From positions 1,423,542 to 1,487,541 of the forward strand of contig NW_020194519.1 in the NCBI RefSeq assembly GCF_002865645.1: a stretch of DNA of 64,000 bases. Reading direction: 5' to 3'. Every line of letters begins with the position of its first letter. Within the stretch, counting starts at the first letter, position 1. Under the pieces are notes generated by a model, which was not told the DNA's origin, did no database searches, and worked only from the letters and a program-made list of their open reading frames with translations. Of this stretch, positions 32,656 through 43,140 are shown piece after piece. A program made the position numbers and the translations under genes. Source of the stretch: Hyaloscypha bicolor E. Its lineage: Eukaryota; Ascomycota; Leotiomycetes; Helotiales; Hyaloscyphaceae.

Positions 32656-34905
32656 ATGCCCTTGCTTTTCACCACCCCAACTGGGGAAGTCTTCGAGTTG
32701 ACGTCAGAAGAACTGCCTACGGGTCTCAAGCACACGGTGTTCACCGCGGACGAGAATAACGAAACAACTTCTAGGACATCCGTCACTAAATTAGAACTGT
32801 CTCTTCTGCCCGAATAGGCTGGCCCCAGTCCTCTCGACGGCTCCGCAGACGCATCTACTGCACCTCCTGCTCAGACATCCACACCTCGGGGACCACATAG
32901 ACTATGCTGCAGAAGTGCTTCTCCTCTCATCGAGATCCTCACACCAGACGAACTACTCCGGAAGAACAGTCCCGATTCTCCTCCGACTCCCATAAGTCCT
33001 GGTAAACCTGGAAGATGCGACGGAAGCAAACCTCGTTCCTTTGTCAAGGCGGCGATGGCATATGACGAATACGGAGAGCTGGTAGAGGAAAGCAAGCTTC
33101 GACACCACCCAACACCGAACGAGTTGAGTGTTACACAGCTGCTCAGGGCCATCAAGAAGAAGTTCCATCACCAGGTAAATACTGGACCTTAGGTCTATGG
33201 ATACATCCCGGCAGATCCTCACGTAGAGTCTTTTATCTTTGTTATAGATACTAACGAACTTGCGCAGCTGAGAGCGAAGATCACCAAGATTGTTGCTCCG
33301 CATGGCGATGGCCAAGGACCCATACTGCTGGTAGATGAACTTCTAACACGTCGACTCACCTGGTGTTTTGATTTCAGGCCCGCTTCTCCAAATGTAGTTG
33401 CCGATGGAGCGACGCCCGAGGAGAATGCTCTTGCAATCTCCCGCGGCCCTTCTCGAGTTCTTGAGATCGGCTGCAGTGATGGAACATGGTGCTTTAGCTT
33501 CAAAAGGGAGCAACCCACGTGGACTGTTGAGGGTGTGGATGATACCGGTCAGTAAGTGCTCCGTATCCGAGAGACATTCCCAAAACACACTTAGGGTTGG
33601 CAATTCCTGGCTCACGCTTCTCTTAGTTGGTCCTGTATTGATAGAGACCTGGTTGTGCGGTACGTTGAATCCAACGATTACCTCGCTCTTTGACTAACCC
33701 GCTATTTAGGGACTTTATGGTCCCTGAAAGCTTGGTCAATTCAGGAAGTTACTTTAATCGAATCGACACAACCCAGGAGAACCCAGAGTTTGTAATGCGC
33801 AATATCAACTCCCTTCTTGCCCACCTGAAGCCCATGCACCACAGTCTTTATGATTTCATCCGGGCAAGAGAGATATTCGATAGGGTTGAAAGCTACAAGG
33901 CTTTTCTTGAGGACATCCGGTTGTAAGCAGGAAAGAATATCCATATAATCTTCCCAAGCTGACCTTTTCATTGGAATTCTCAAGCCTGATGGCATTGTCG
34001 AATTCATCGAGATTGATCCAAGGCCTCGCCTCGATCCTGTTGGATACAATCGGGTGGCAGTTGACAAGAGAGCGAAGCGAGAGAGCGGTCCACAAACAGA
34101 CTGTAGGTGCTGGGTAGAACCTCCTTCCAATGCTTGGGAGTCCCATGGAATTCTCCCGAGACAATGTCCGAGTTTTCCCAGAACACTTTGTATCAGACAA
34201 TTGCTAACTCCACCACTCGCTAGGGACAGACAACATTCGAGATCGTTTCAAGGATCCTTTTGATGCAGAATTGGCAACCAACGTTCCAGGATGGTCTGGA
34301 AGAGTCGAAGAACGCAAGAAAGCAATTCTACGTCCGCTTGATGGTGTTGCTGCGGCGAACTTGAAGTCATGGCTTCAGGGAGCTGGGTAAGTTCCTCTCA
34401 TATTCTCTGGTAGTCTGACAACGCTGAACAGATACTCGGCAGCTTTACTGAGGTCACAGAAATAGTGATCCGCATTCCGGTGGGGGGTAATACCAGGTCA
34501 GGACAACATCTCAAAGTGTTTCTTCTGTACCAGATCAGTCTTGAAAACGAGGTTCCAAAGGTATGCCACCCAGCTATCCCGCTGCATATCCAGAAATTGA
34601 CGATGGATCAGCTTCTCAAAGAACTCCCCAAAGTTGAGATGGTTGAGCTCGAGTCTGGTTCCTATTACCTGAATCTTCACATCGTGACCGGCCGCAAACC
34701 AGCGTACCCACGGCCAGGAGATTTGCTCGGTGACGGCACCCGCCAGGATATGACAGCTTCTAAGTACGATGCTATGGCTCGGAATGATGCTGAATTATCT
34801 TGGAAGAGGTACTGCCTCATCACTGACTTGGTGTTCCCCTGGCAGCACGTTTGGTATGCTAACGTTGGTGAAGATTTGATATTGAGGGCAAGTTATCGAG
34901 TATGA
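32656..34905 (+). pseudogene. SAM-dependent methyltransferase gene, probably disrupted
   Basis: Readable exons: 32656-33174, 33268-33551, 33627-33659, 33710-33922, about 33959-34102, 34224-34386, 34443-34808 and 34887-34905. Motif I of class I methyltransferases is clear (RVLEIGCSDGTWCFSFKREQP, then TVEGVDDTG), and GILKPDGIVEFIEIDPRPRLDP is the usual post-III block. The C-terminal half (ILRPLDGVAAANLKSWLQ, ISLENEVPK, YYLNLHIVTGRKPAYPRPGD) is well preserved. Two breaks appear. A TAG at 32815-32817 interrupts the frame after LSLLPE. The junction after DIRL (donor at 33923) cannot be joined in frame to the LKPDG exon with any nearby acceptor. Translation from the ATG at 33055 would avoid the stop but not the frame break. 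Resembles the LaeA-like and related fungal methyltransferases of unknown substrate. Confidence 0.55.
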
Positions 34906-35798
34906 TGAAGAACCTGACGACCCTCCCCGGCGCTCCAGAATCTGGTACTGTCACTCGGGGATCGGTAGATGATGGACTGTTCCCTCTCCTGACTCGCAAA
35001 TCCGATGTAAGTGAGCTGGAAGGCCTCAATCGACGGGATATTGCTAACAACACTCGCATGCAGAGAGAAAGCCCGTTTAACGCTCCGCCCTTTGTGACAT
35101 TACAGGAAATGGAAGACCATAAGAAGGACTCTGGAATCAGAGATGGAAAGGAATTCCAACCCTCTCGAACTGGATAAACTATGTTAGATTACACTTCTAT
35201 TTCTTTTCGAGCTGTCCGTATTGCGGACATAATTTTCTTCAGACCTGGTGAGCGCTGCTGGATGATTGCGTTTCTTTCTCTTTGATACCCTATTCTCCAC
35301 TCTTTGTACCACTACCTCTTTCCTAGGATAAGTACTGCTCCTCTCTACGAAATAAAATCAAGATTGGCACCTTGCACCCGAATCCTGACATGTTCTTCGA
35401 TTTTGGTAAATATGGTACAGAGCAGCGGCAGAATCATAAGGTAGTTATCTCGCGTGATGATGGTGCGCTGCTTTGTAGACCAATACCCAACAACACTCAT
35501 CTTTTTAATCAATAAATCAATCAATCTTACTCCGTCCCCTCCCGTCTGCCAAATCTCTCCCGGAGAGAAAACCATCAGATTCGATCCAATCTAGCCGATC
35601 TGACTCCGTCATTCCTTCCAGTCGTCCATGATCCTTCCATCTTAATTCATTGAAACGTCTCATAAGATCAACCACCCATCCATACCCGATCAAATCCAAC
35701 CCAAGCCAATCCAACGCCGGTCCACGTACGTAGTGGGATGCAATTCAAGTAAGTAACTGACCGAGGAACAATGAGAACAGGTGAGAAGTGGAATTGGT
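34906..35798. other. Intergenic region between convergent genes
   Basis: About 0.9 kb. An open frame at 34902-35177 starts within the last codons of the methyltransferase-like gene and could be a read-on from an alternative last exon. Near 35560-35720 the DNA is rich in GATTNGATC-like near-repeats (ATCCAATC variants). No supported gene. Confidence 0.35.
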
Positions 35799-37453
35799 TT
35801 ATGCGGCTGCGACAGCAGGCTTCCCTTCCCATGCCCAGACCGTGGAGAGGAAGTGCGCCATGTTGACGCGCTTGCTGCGCATCTCGATCATCCAGGGGTG
35901 TTCGAGCATGCGCCAGGGGGAGGCGCGGCGGGCAGGCTCTTTTTCGAGACTGTGGTGTATCAGTACATATTCATATAAACAAGAGAGTTTTGGAGGGAAC
36001 ATACCAGCACTCGATAAAGTACTTGAAGTTGTCGCTCCACTTAATACCTGCTTCTGGCTCATCTTTCAGTTTTGGGATTGGTTGTCGGACGATGTAGGTT
36101 AAAAGGTCTATTAGACCGGCTCGGGGTTGCATTTCTGTTCCGTCGGCTGGGAAGGGGAAGCGGTGCTGTGCTACTTCTAGGAGCGTAACGCCTGTGGACC
36201 ACACGTCAGAGGTGATGGTGTAGGATTGTCCGGTAATACGCTCAGGAGCCATGTAGTATGATGTCCCGATGAACGTATTTGCATCTCCCTTGGTTCCGAA
36301 CTCGCCGCTCACGCCGAAATCACACAGCTTGACTTGCCCATCGCGACAGAGGAGGATGTTGCTGGGTTTGATGTCACGGTGGATGATCTTCTTGCTGTGG
36401 AGGTAGGTGAGGCCGTTTAGTACCCCTTCGGCGATCTTTCCTAGCACCTTTTCACCCGTTCGTCCACCGAGCTTCTTCACTTCGCGGTATATGCTGTCGA
36501 GGGAACCGCCTTCGCAGAATTCCATAGCAATGGAGATGGTGGCTGTTGCGGGGTCCTCGAAGGCGCCATAGTATCGACAGATATGCTCGCTGGTGCAGTA
36601 CTTGTTGAACTTGGTTTCTCGGAGAATCTGCTTTTTAATGGCGGGGTCGGGGTTGGTAGTGATTATCTAGAAGGGGTCAGTGATGGGTGGAGTGAAGTGT
36701 GGGGGTGATACCTACTTTGAGCGCGAATATCGTCTTCCCCCCTTTCAATATGCACTTTGTTACTGCACCTCCAGCACCCTCTCCTAGGCTGCTTATTTCT
36801 TGGATCCGCTTCTCCATACTTGCAATTCCCCATCCGTCGTCATCCAATTCTTCCACATCCAGAGTTCTGCCTCTTTCTAGGGCCAGTTTGTCAAAGCCTT
36901 GTTCCAGTCCATTCATGCTACCATCTCGCTCCATTCCCACACCACCTTCACTTCGTTCAGAGTATAATGATCCAACAGCAGAGGACGGGTCTGGGGTTCC
37001 TTGTTGTGGTGGCTGCCGTAATCCTTGCTGTTGAGAAGCAAATGATAGTGCCGAGTATTGCGATCCAGCAGATGTAGGTCCACTTGCTCGTCCATCCAAA
37101 GGCCCAAAACTTCCCGACCTCGAATGTGCTGCACTGCTCTCACTTCCTCCGCTCGCCGACTGACCCGCCGCAGGTTGTGCACTTGGACGCCCATTTAATA
37201 AAGCTTGTGATTGTTGCTCGTACGGGGTCTGACTGCTGCCCATCGGCGTGGCTACTTGCAATCTGGGCAGAGATGGCCTTGATGCCATCGCCCCAGGCAT
37301 TTGTAGCGTGAGCCCTGCTGGTGTGGGGCCGCCATTGACAGGCTTGGCGCTTGGTGAAGGTGGAATGGCGAGTCCTAATCTGGGTGTTCTGGCACCACCG
37401 CTCTGGCGGCTGCCAGGAATCGGAGGGCGTAACAACGGCGCTGGGGAAGACAT
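35799..37453 (-). CDS. MKK1: MAPK kinase of the cell-wall-integrity pathway (Mkk1/Mkk2 type)
   Basis: Exons are 36716-37453, 36005-36666 and 35799-35949, giving 516 residues. The N-terminal half is disordered and starts [16 protein letters not shown] with [11 protein letters not shown], as in fungal Mkk1. The kinase domain (from about residue 225) has a Gly loop GEGAGGAV, Lys in FALKII, the catalytic loop [36 protein letters not shown] as activation segment with the MAPKK-type Ser/Thr positions, and a C-terminal [19 protein letters not shown]. It sits between the MAPKKK Bck1 and the MAPK Slt2/Mps1. The start at 37453 was preferred over a further upstream TTG in frame. Splice junctions all keep phase. 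Confidence 0.94.
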
Positions 37454-39189
37454 CGCGGGTTGAGGACTCGGATCTGTGTTGTTCGAAGTCTTCAAGATAT
37501 CAGCATTCTCCCAACTCCTATTCTGAACGCCACACGGGTAAAATCAGAAATAGACGTGAGATTTTCATACATGTTGAGCCGCAGCGGCAGGGTCTAGACC
37601 TGTTGGTAGAGCCCTATTGTCCGCCTCCTGCACACCGTACCCGGTGCTCACTTGCGAGGAGTTCTGATCTTGCATCGGCGCTGCCGTCTACCAGTGCAGC
37701 AGACCGTTGGAGGGGGCCTAAACGAGCTCTATGGTGTAGTGGCAAAGACGAGAACTGTCTGTCGACGCCTCCAGGAAAGGGATTTCTTTGCGGACTCGAA
37801 AGGCTGTGTTGTGTACGCAGAAGCTCGAAGCCTGTGCCACCGGATTTGCAACGTCGGAGAGGAGTGTTTCAAGCTTTTCGTCATTCGTCCCCAGACCGGC
37901 AGTAGAGAAGGGTTGTCGGCGCTTGCTTGGGAGAGCGGACTCCTTATTGGCCCCCAAAGTGTTGGAGAGGAATGACCATGAAGAAGACAGTCAGCTCGCG
38001 CGTTGTGAAGGAAGCAAATAATCTTGGTCGTTGGACACTCGGATGAATGATGGCAGCGTTGCAGCACACCAAGCAGGGCTGCTTGCTGCAAGGGAAGAAT
38101 TTGGGGTCGATGAAGAGCCAGTGAGAGGGGCAATCACTAGCAGTCACCCTGGCGGAAGGCGTCAGAGGTCTGCCGCTTGGGGCCACAAGCTTGCCGACGT
38201 TGAATTCGTACAGCTGCGGGCAGCTGAAGCGCGGACCGAATGGACTGTGGACTGGAGGCCCTGAGAGTGGAGGTGGGTGTGTTGGTGTTGGGATCTCCTG
38301 GGCAGGAGAACGAACGGTGACAAGTATCGGCTACTATTCGGGGCAGAGCAGGGCGTCGGTCTTGGCTTCAGCCAGAGCGAGAGCGAGGCAAGAAGATGCC
38401 GGATCCTGCAGTCATCAGTTGTTAACACTGCAGCCGTGTTCTTTCCGGCCGATCAGGCATGAAACTGCTGTGATCCTCTTCGGACTTGATGAGGGCTGCA
38501 GCAAGCTGTGCCTTAAGTATGCTGACGAGGTTAGCTGCATGGTCAGCCTGACTCGAGAGAAGACGAGAGGCTGAAGCGTTGTATTGCACCATGTAAGACT
38601 GCAATGCTTGCCCTTTGCATTAGGATGATAACCCTACTACCATTCTTGCATTCGCCTATGACTATTCATCAAGAGCAGTGATACCCGTAATACACTTCGT
38701 GCACTAAGAAGTCTCTACTCCAGACGATCGAGATTGCTCCCGTCAGGCCGTGCTCTCTTAGGGGATTCGAGATTGGGCACAAGTCCAGCTACCAATCCTT
38801 CTTGTCGCACAGTCAACTCACTGCAATGCAGGGCCAAGGTCACAGAACCAGCGGTCAGATAGGATTAATTTCTTGGAGGCGGAAGAGTGCAGGACACGGC
38901 CAGCCACGCTTTGCCATGCAATGCGGAGGGAGCGGCTATTGACAAGGTCCAATCCCCGGCAGTCGCTGGCCCTGCTCGCCTGCAGCAGCAATCACTCACT
39001 CACTGCTGTGCCTCTTTCTCCAGATCAGCAGCGCTAACTGGAGGATTTCGAAATGTTTCAGACAGGGTTGACACTGTGTGGTGTCGCGGAAGCCTCCCGT
39101 GGGGACAAATTTAAGCGCGCGGGTGTTTATCACAATCGAGGGCCAGAAAAAATGTGAGCAAAAGCCTCTGATTGTACGCACATATAATC
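37454..39189. promoter_or_regulatory. Long divergent upstream region of mkk1 and dbp8
   Basis: A 1.7 kb stretch with many overlapping short open frames on both strands and none that looks protein-coding. It is GC-balanced and unlike the AT-rich spacers elsewhere, so a long spliced 5' leader or a non-coding transcript is possible. Nothing firmer can be said. Confidence 0.4.
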
Positions 39190-40840
39190 ATGGCACCACC
39201 AAATGCCCATGCAAGATCTGTAACGATCAGACGCATACCTGAGGAAGCGTCTGATTCAGCTCCTCAATCAGATCATGCCTCCGAGTCTGGGTCCTCCCAC
39301 AACTCTTCCGATTCCGATTCTCTCGATAGCAACGCCTCCCGGAAAAGAAGGAAAACCTCCCCAATTGAAGACAATGCGCCACCAATCCACATAACAACCG
39401 CGCCCTCACGAGTAAAGCCGAGGATCCAGAGTGATGTTGTCCATGGAAAGACCAACAATGGCGCAGTGCTTGCTCCTACAGACCCCCACGCTTCTTTCGC
39501 ATCGTTGGATGTTAAGCCATGGCTCGTACAATCCTTGGATGCTATGGCGATTAAGAGGCCAACTGGAATTCAAAAGGGATGCATACCTGAAATATTGAAG
39601 GGGAGAGATTGTATAGGAGGAAGTAGGACAGGTTCGGGAAAGACTGTTGCTTTTGCGGTTCCCATTTTGCAGAAATGGGCTGAAGATCCGTTTGGGATCT
39701 TTGCTCTAGTTCTGACCCCTACAAGGTAATCTTGTGGCACTGTGATGAAATACAAATTGTGCTAATATATGTTTTAGAGAACTTGCACTGCAGATATACG
39801 AGCAATTCAAGGCTATTTCGTCTCCTCAGCAGCTGAAGGCAGTCCTGATTACTGGAGGATCCGATATGCGTCCACAAGCAACGGCTCTTGCCCAACGACC
39901 TCATGTTGTGATTGCGACGCCGGGCCGATTGGCAGATCATATACGCACCTCTGGGGAGGACACGATATGTGCTCTGCGGAGAGTTCGAATGGTGGTCCTT
40001 GACGAAGCGGATCGATTGTTAGCAAGTGGAAGTGTTGGAAGCATGCTGCCAGACGTTGAAGAATGTCTATCAGTTCTTCCTCCGCCAGCAAAACGACAAA
40101 CTCTCCTCTTTACGGCTACCATCACACCCGAAGTACGAGCTTTGAAGGAGATTCCTAGAACACCAGGAAAGCCGCCAGTCTTCATTTGCGAAGTCGATAC
40201 TCAGGTATTGGCAATTCCAGCTTCTCTCAAGCAGATGCATCTCCAACTTCCAGTCACACATCGAGAACATTACCTCCACATGTTCCTCCTCACCGATGTT
40301 AACCTCCCAAAATCTGTCATCATCTTCTGTAACCGCACCGCCACAGCAGACTACCTAACGCATCTCCTCCGTCTTCTTGAACATCGAGTCACAGCATTGC
40401 ACTCCAAGCTCCCACAACGCCAAAGAATTGATAATCTCGGCCGCTTCCGTGCTTCAGCTGCAAGAATTCTCGTTGCTACGGATGTAGCCGCTCGAGGTCT
40501 CGATATTCCTGAAGTTGGACTAGTAGTCAATTACGATATTCCCCGGGATCCAGATGATTACATCCATCGCGTGGGACGAACGGCCAGAGCTGGGAGAAAA
40601 GGTAAAGCTGTGACCTTTGTTGGACAAAGAGACGTGCAATTGGTGCAAGCTATCGAGGCCCGAGTGGGTAGACAAATGGAAGAATGGAAAGAAGAAGGTG
40701 TGAACTTAACCACGAGGGTTACGAAAGAGGCATTGAAGCTCGTGGGAGAGAAGAAGCGTGAGGCGCTGCTCGAGATAGAAGAGGGTCGAGAAGTCGGAGG
40801 CAAGCGAAAAAGGGGCATGCAAAAGCTGCGAGCGAATTAG
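39190..40840 (+). CDS. DBP8: DEAD-box RNA helicase Dbp8
   Basis: Exons are 39190-39725 and 39778-40840, giving 532 residues. The acidic Ser/Asp-rich N-terminus holds a basic nuclear-localisation-like patch (SRKRRKTSP). Helicase motifs are all present: Q motif (F.....[20 protein letters not shown]), [10 protein letters not shown], Ia [20 protein letters not shown] as FTATITP rather than SAT, IV VIIFCNR, V ARGLDIP and [13 protein letters not shown]. The C-terminus is Lys-rich. Dbp8/DDX49 acts with Esf2 in the nucleolus in 18S rRNA processing. The intron splits motif Ia. Confidence 0.93.
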
Positions 40841-41314
40841 ACACAAACCCTTCAGCATGCAGCAGTTCTGCTCCACCAATCATGTCATGCCCCTCGCCTA
40901 ATTCTTGTTTGCCCGAGTACACTGTCAGAGACATAGATACCCAATAAATGTTTCAAAATAATACGATTCCTCGCTGCAGATTCCGAGAAAGGATATTGAC
41001 CCGCGGACCCACGTCCCCAGCTGGGACCGTTGTCCGCGAGGATTGTGGTGCGGGGAAACCCTGCTCTGGTTGCTCTAGTTGCCCAAGTGGGAAACTGATG
41101 CAACCGACCACCAACCTCGGTTCACAACATCTATTGAAATGTGAGGACCAGGTATGAAATCGGATGCACTGCGGACCCCCGCAGGATTACGAATGGTGAT
41201 TCTAGCTTTGGTTGTACATTTAGCCCTTATCATAGCCTGTTTTCTCTTCAAAGTTCCCGATCTTTCCTCTCTGTCATTTTCGCTTTTCCTTCTGTTCTCA
41301 AGTACCAAGTCACA
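40841..41314. other. Intergenic region
   Basis: The dbp8 3' flank and the promoter of the alpha/beta hydrolase gene. A pyrimidine-rich tract (about 41250-41300) precedes the start at 41315. No gene. Confidence 0.4.
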
Positions 41315-42694
41315 ATGTCGAGGCTTCCAAATAACCAGTCTTCCTCCTACCGCAAGCAGAAAGCTACTGCCGCAGACCTCTCAGTTCTCGAAAAACTGGA
41401 CACGATCCCAGCACTCCTCTCGGTTTGTAAGACTCTGTTGTCTCACTCGCAAAAAAATGGACCTAGCTCATCGATTGTGCAGTGGGCAACGCAGCCGTAG
41501 CTCTCTTCTCCGGCTTCTACAAATCGAAGGGCAGCATACCGAAGAGCTATTACCGACATGTGTATCTCACGGCAGTTCGAACATTGATGAGGAGGACGAG
41601 TGTGCGGCAGCAACAGTATGTCTCCTGGATTTTCAACTCGAAGGGAAGTTGAATTGATGCATGAAATAGTTTCCTACTACCGCCAACAGATGAAGCGTAT
41701 GCAGCAGCATGCAAAGCTCGAGACGTGAAGCCCCAGAGTGAGATACTCGAAGATGGAACACGGGCACATTGGATCGGGGATCCTAAGGCCGAGAAGCTGG
41801 TTATGAATTTCCACGGTACTTTACATACATCACCTCCTCAGAGTAGGCCAGAATATTAACTGCAATGGGAGCCAGGTGGCGGATACTGCGTCCCCTCCTC
41901 GCCCGAAATGGTCGAATTCATGTTCCAAGTCGTCGACGTCCTGCAACGAGCCGGCAAAAACGCAGCCTGTCTTTTCCTCTCCTACGGTTTTGCTCCCCCC
42001 CCCTCCTTTCTCTCTACCCCTTCAAACTAAACTACCCATCCCAGACCTTGCGCCCGCCGCCCCGTACCCCCGACAGCTCCAACAAGCTGCCATGCTCCTA
42101 AACCACGTCCTCAACAACCTCAAAATCTCGCCGAACAATATACTCCTAACAGGTGACTCGGCGGGCGCAAACCTCGCCCTCTCCCTCCTCAGCCACATCT
42201 CGCACCCCCACCCCTCAACCACTCTCCCCATCCCACGCATCACCCTCTCTTCCCCCCTCCGCGGCGCCGTCTTAATCTCACCTTGGATCTCGTTTGATCT
42301 GAGCGCAGACAGCTTTAAACGAAATGCATGGAAAGATTGCATCACCGTTGAGGCCGGGAAGCAGTGGAGCAGTGCGTTCATGGCGTGCCCATGGCCGCAC
42401 ACAGAGGCGAGCGATTTCTACAACCAGGCGTACACCGCGCCGGATGAATGGTGGAAGGGACTGCAGGTGCAGGAGATGTTGGTTACGGCGGGTGAGGAAG
42501 AGGCGCTTGTTGATGGGATTAAAGAATTTGTGGAGAAGTTGAAGACAGGATTTGGCGGAGATAATGTCGAGTTTCTGTGCGTAGAGGGTGAGTATCATGA
42601 TCAGCCTAGTCTCGATCTGCAGCTTGGGTTTAAGGAGAGGGATGAGGGGTTGCAGGCGAGGGAGATTAAGAGGTGGATTTCGAGTAAGCTTTGA
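41315..42694 (+). CDS. Alpha/beta hydrolase fold-3 esterase (HSL-like)
   Basis: Exons are 41315-41426, 41483-41615, 41670-41815, 41876-41986 and 42045-42694, giving 383 residues. The reading frame was assembled across five exons and every junction keeps phase. The oxyanion-hole motif HGGGY is split by intron 3 (near residues 130-134). The nucleophile is in GDSAGAN (near residue 207). LSYDLAPAAPYPRQLQQA is the usual block between them. The acid is likely the Glu/Asp in MLVTAGEEEALVDG and the His in EGEYHDQPSL. N-terminal helices (SVLGNAAVALFSGFY) form the cap. It should hydrolyse small acyl esters or lactones; substrate unknown. Similar genes are often found beside secondary-metabolite or detoxification genes, but none is evident here. 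Confidence 0.88.
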
Positions 42695-43140
42695 ATTGTT
42701 GAAATACAAATGCTACTTAGTCTTGGAAACAATACTCTCTCTGACAGGAGAGGGAAGGCTTTCTAGATTGTCTTAGGTCTCGGCAGAAAGTGCAGGCAAT
42801 CTATAATTGTAATTTGAGCGGGACTACTTGAAATGTTTGTCTTTCGCTTAGGGCATCCAAAATTTCAAATAGGTGCTCTTGAGATAACTACAAGTCTCAA
42901 ATAAATTTTAGACACCCAACTCAAGCTGTCTTTGAAGTCTCGCCGCTTCCTAAAAGCACCCTTCTTCCCAAATTTCTATCAGATAAAGATTCGACATACA
43001 AGCCGTCCTATTGGAATTTGTGTTCGGCCCTTTCTCTGACAAGAGGAGCTCATGTCTATGTAGGGAAACAAAGCAATCTTGACCCTTCTCTCTATCCTTT
43101 ACCCCAAGCCCTCTCTATTTTATCCATCTAAGAGAAGTAG
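42695..43140. other. Convergent intergenic region
   Basis: A 446-base gap between the alpha/beta hydrolase and the SLC4 transporter 3' ends. AT-rich; no gene. Confidence 0.4.

Noticed and set aside
33315..33361. Possible intron GTAGAT...TTTCAG in the methyltransferase-like gene
   Set aside because: Removing it breaks phase, while the stretch is open and joins the flanks in frame.
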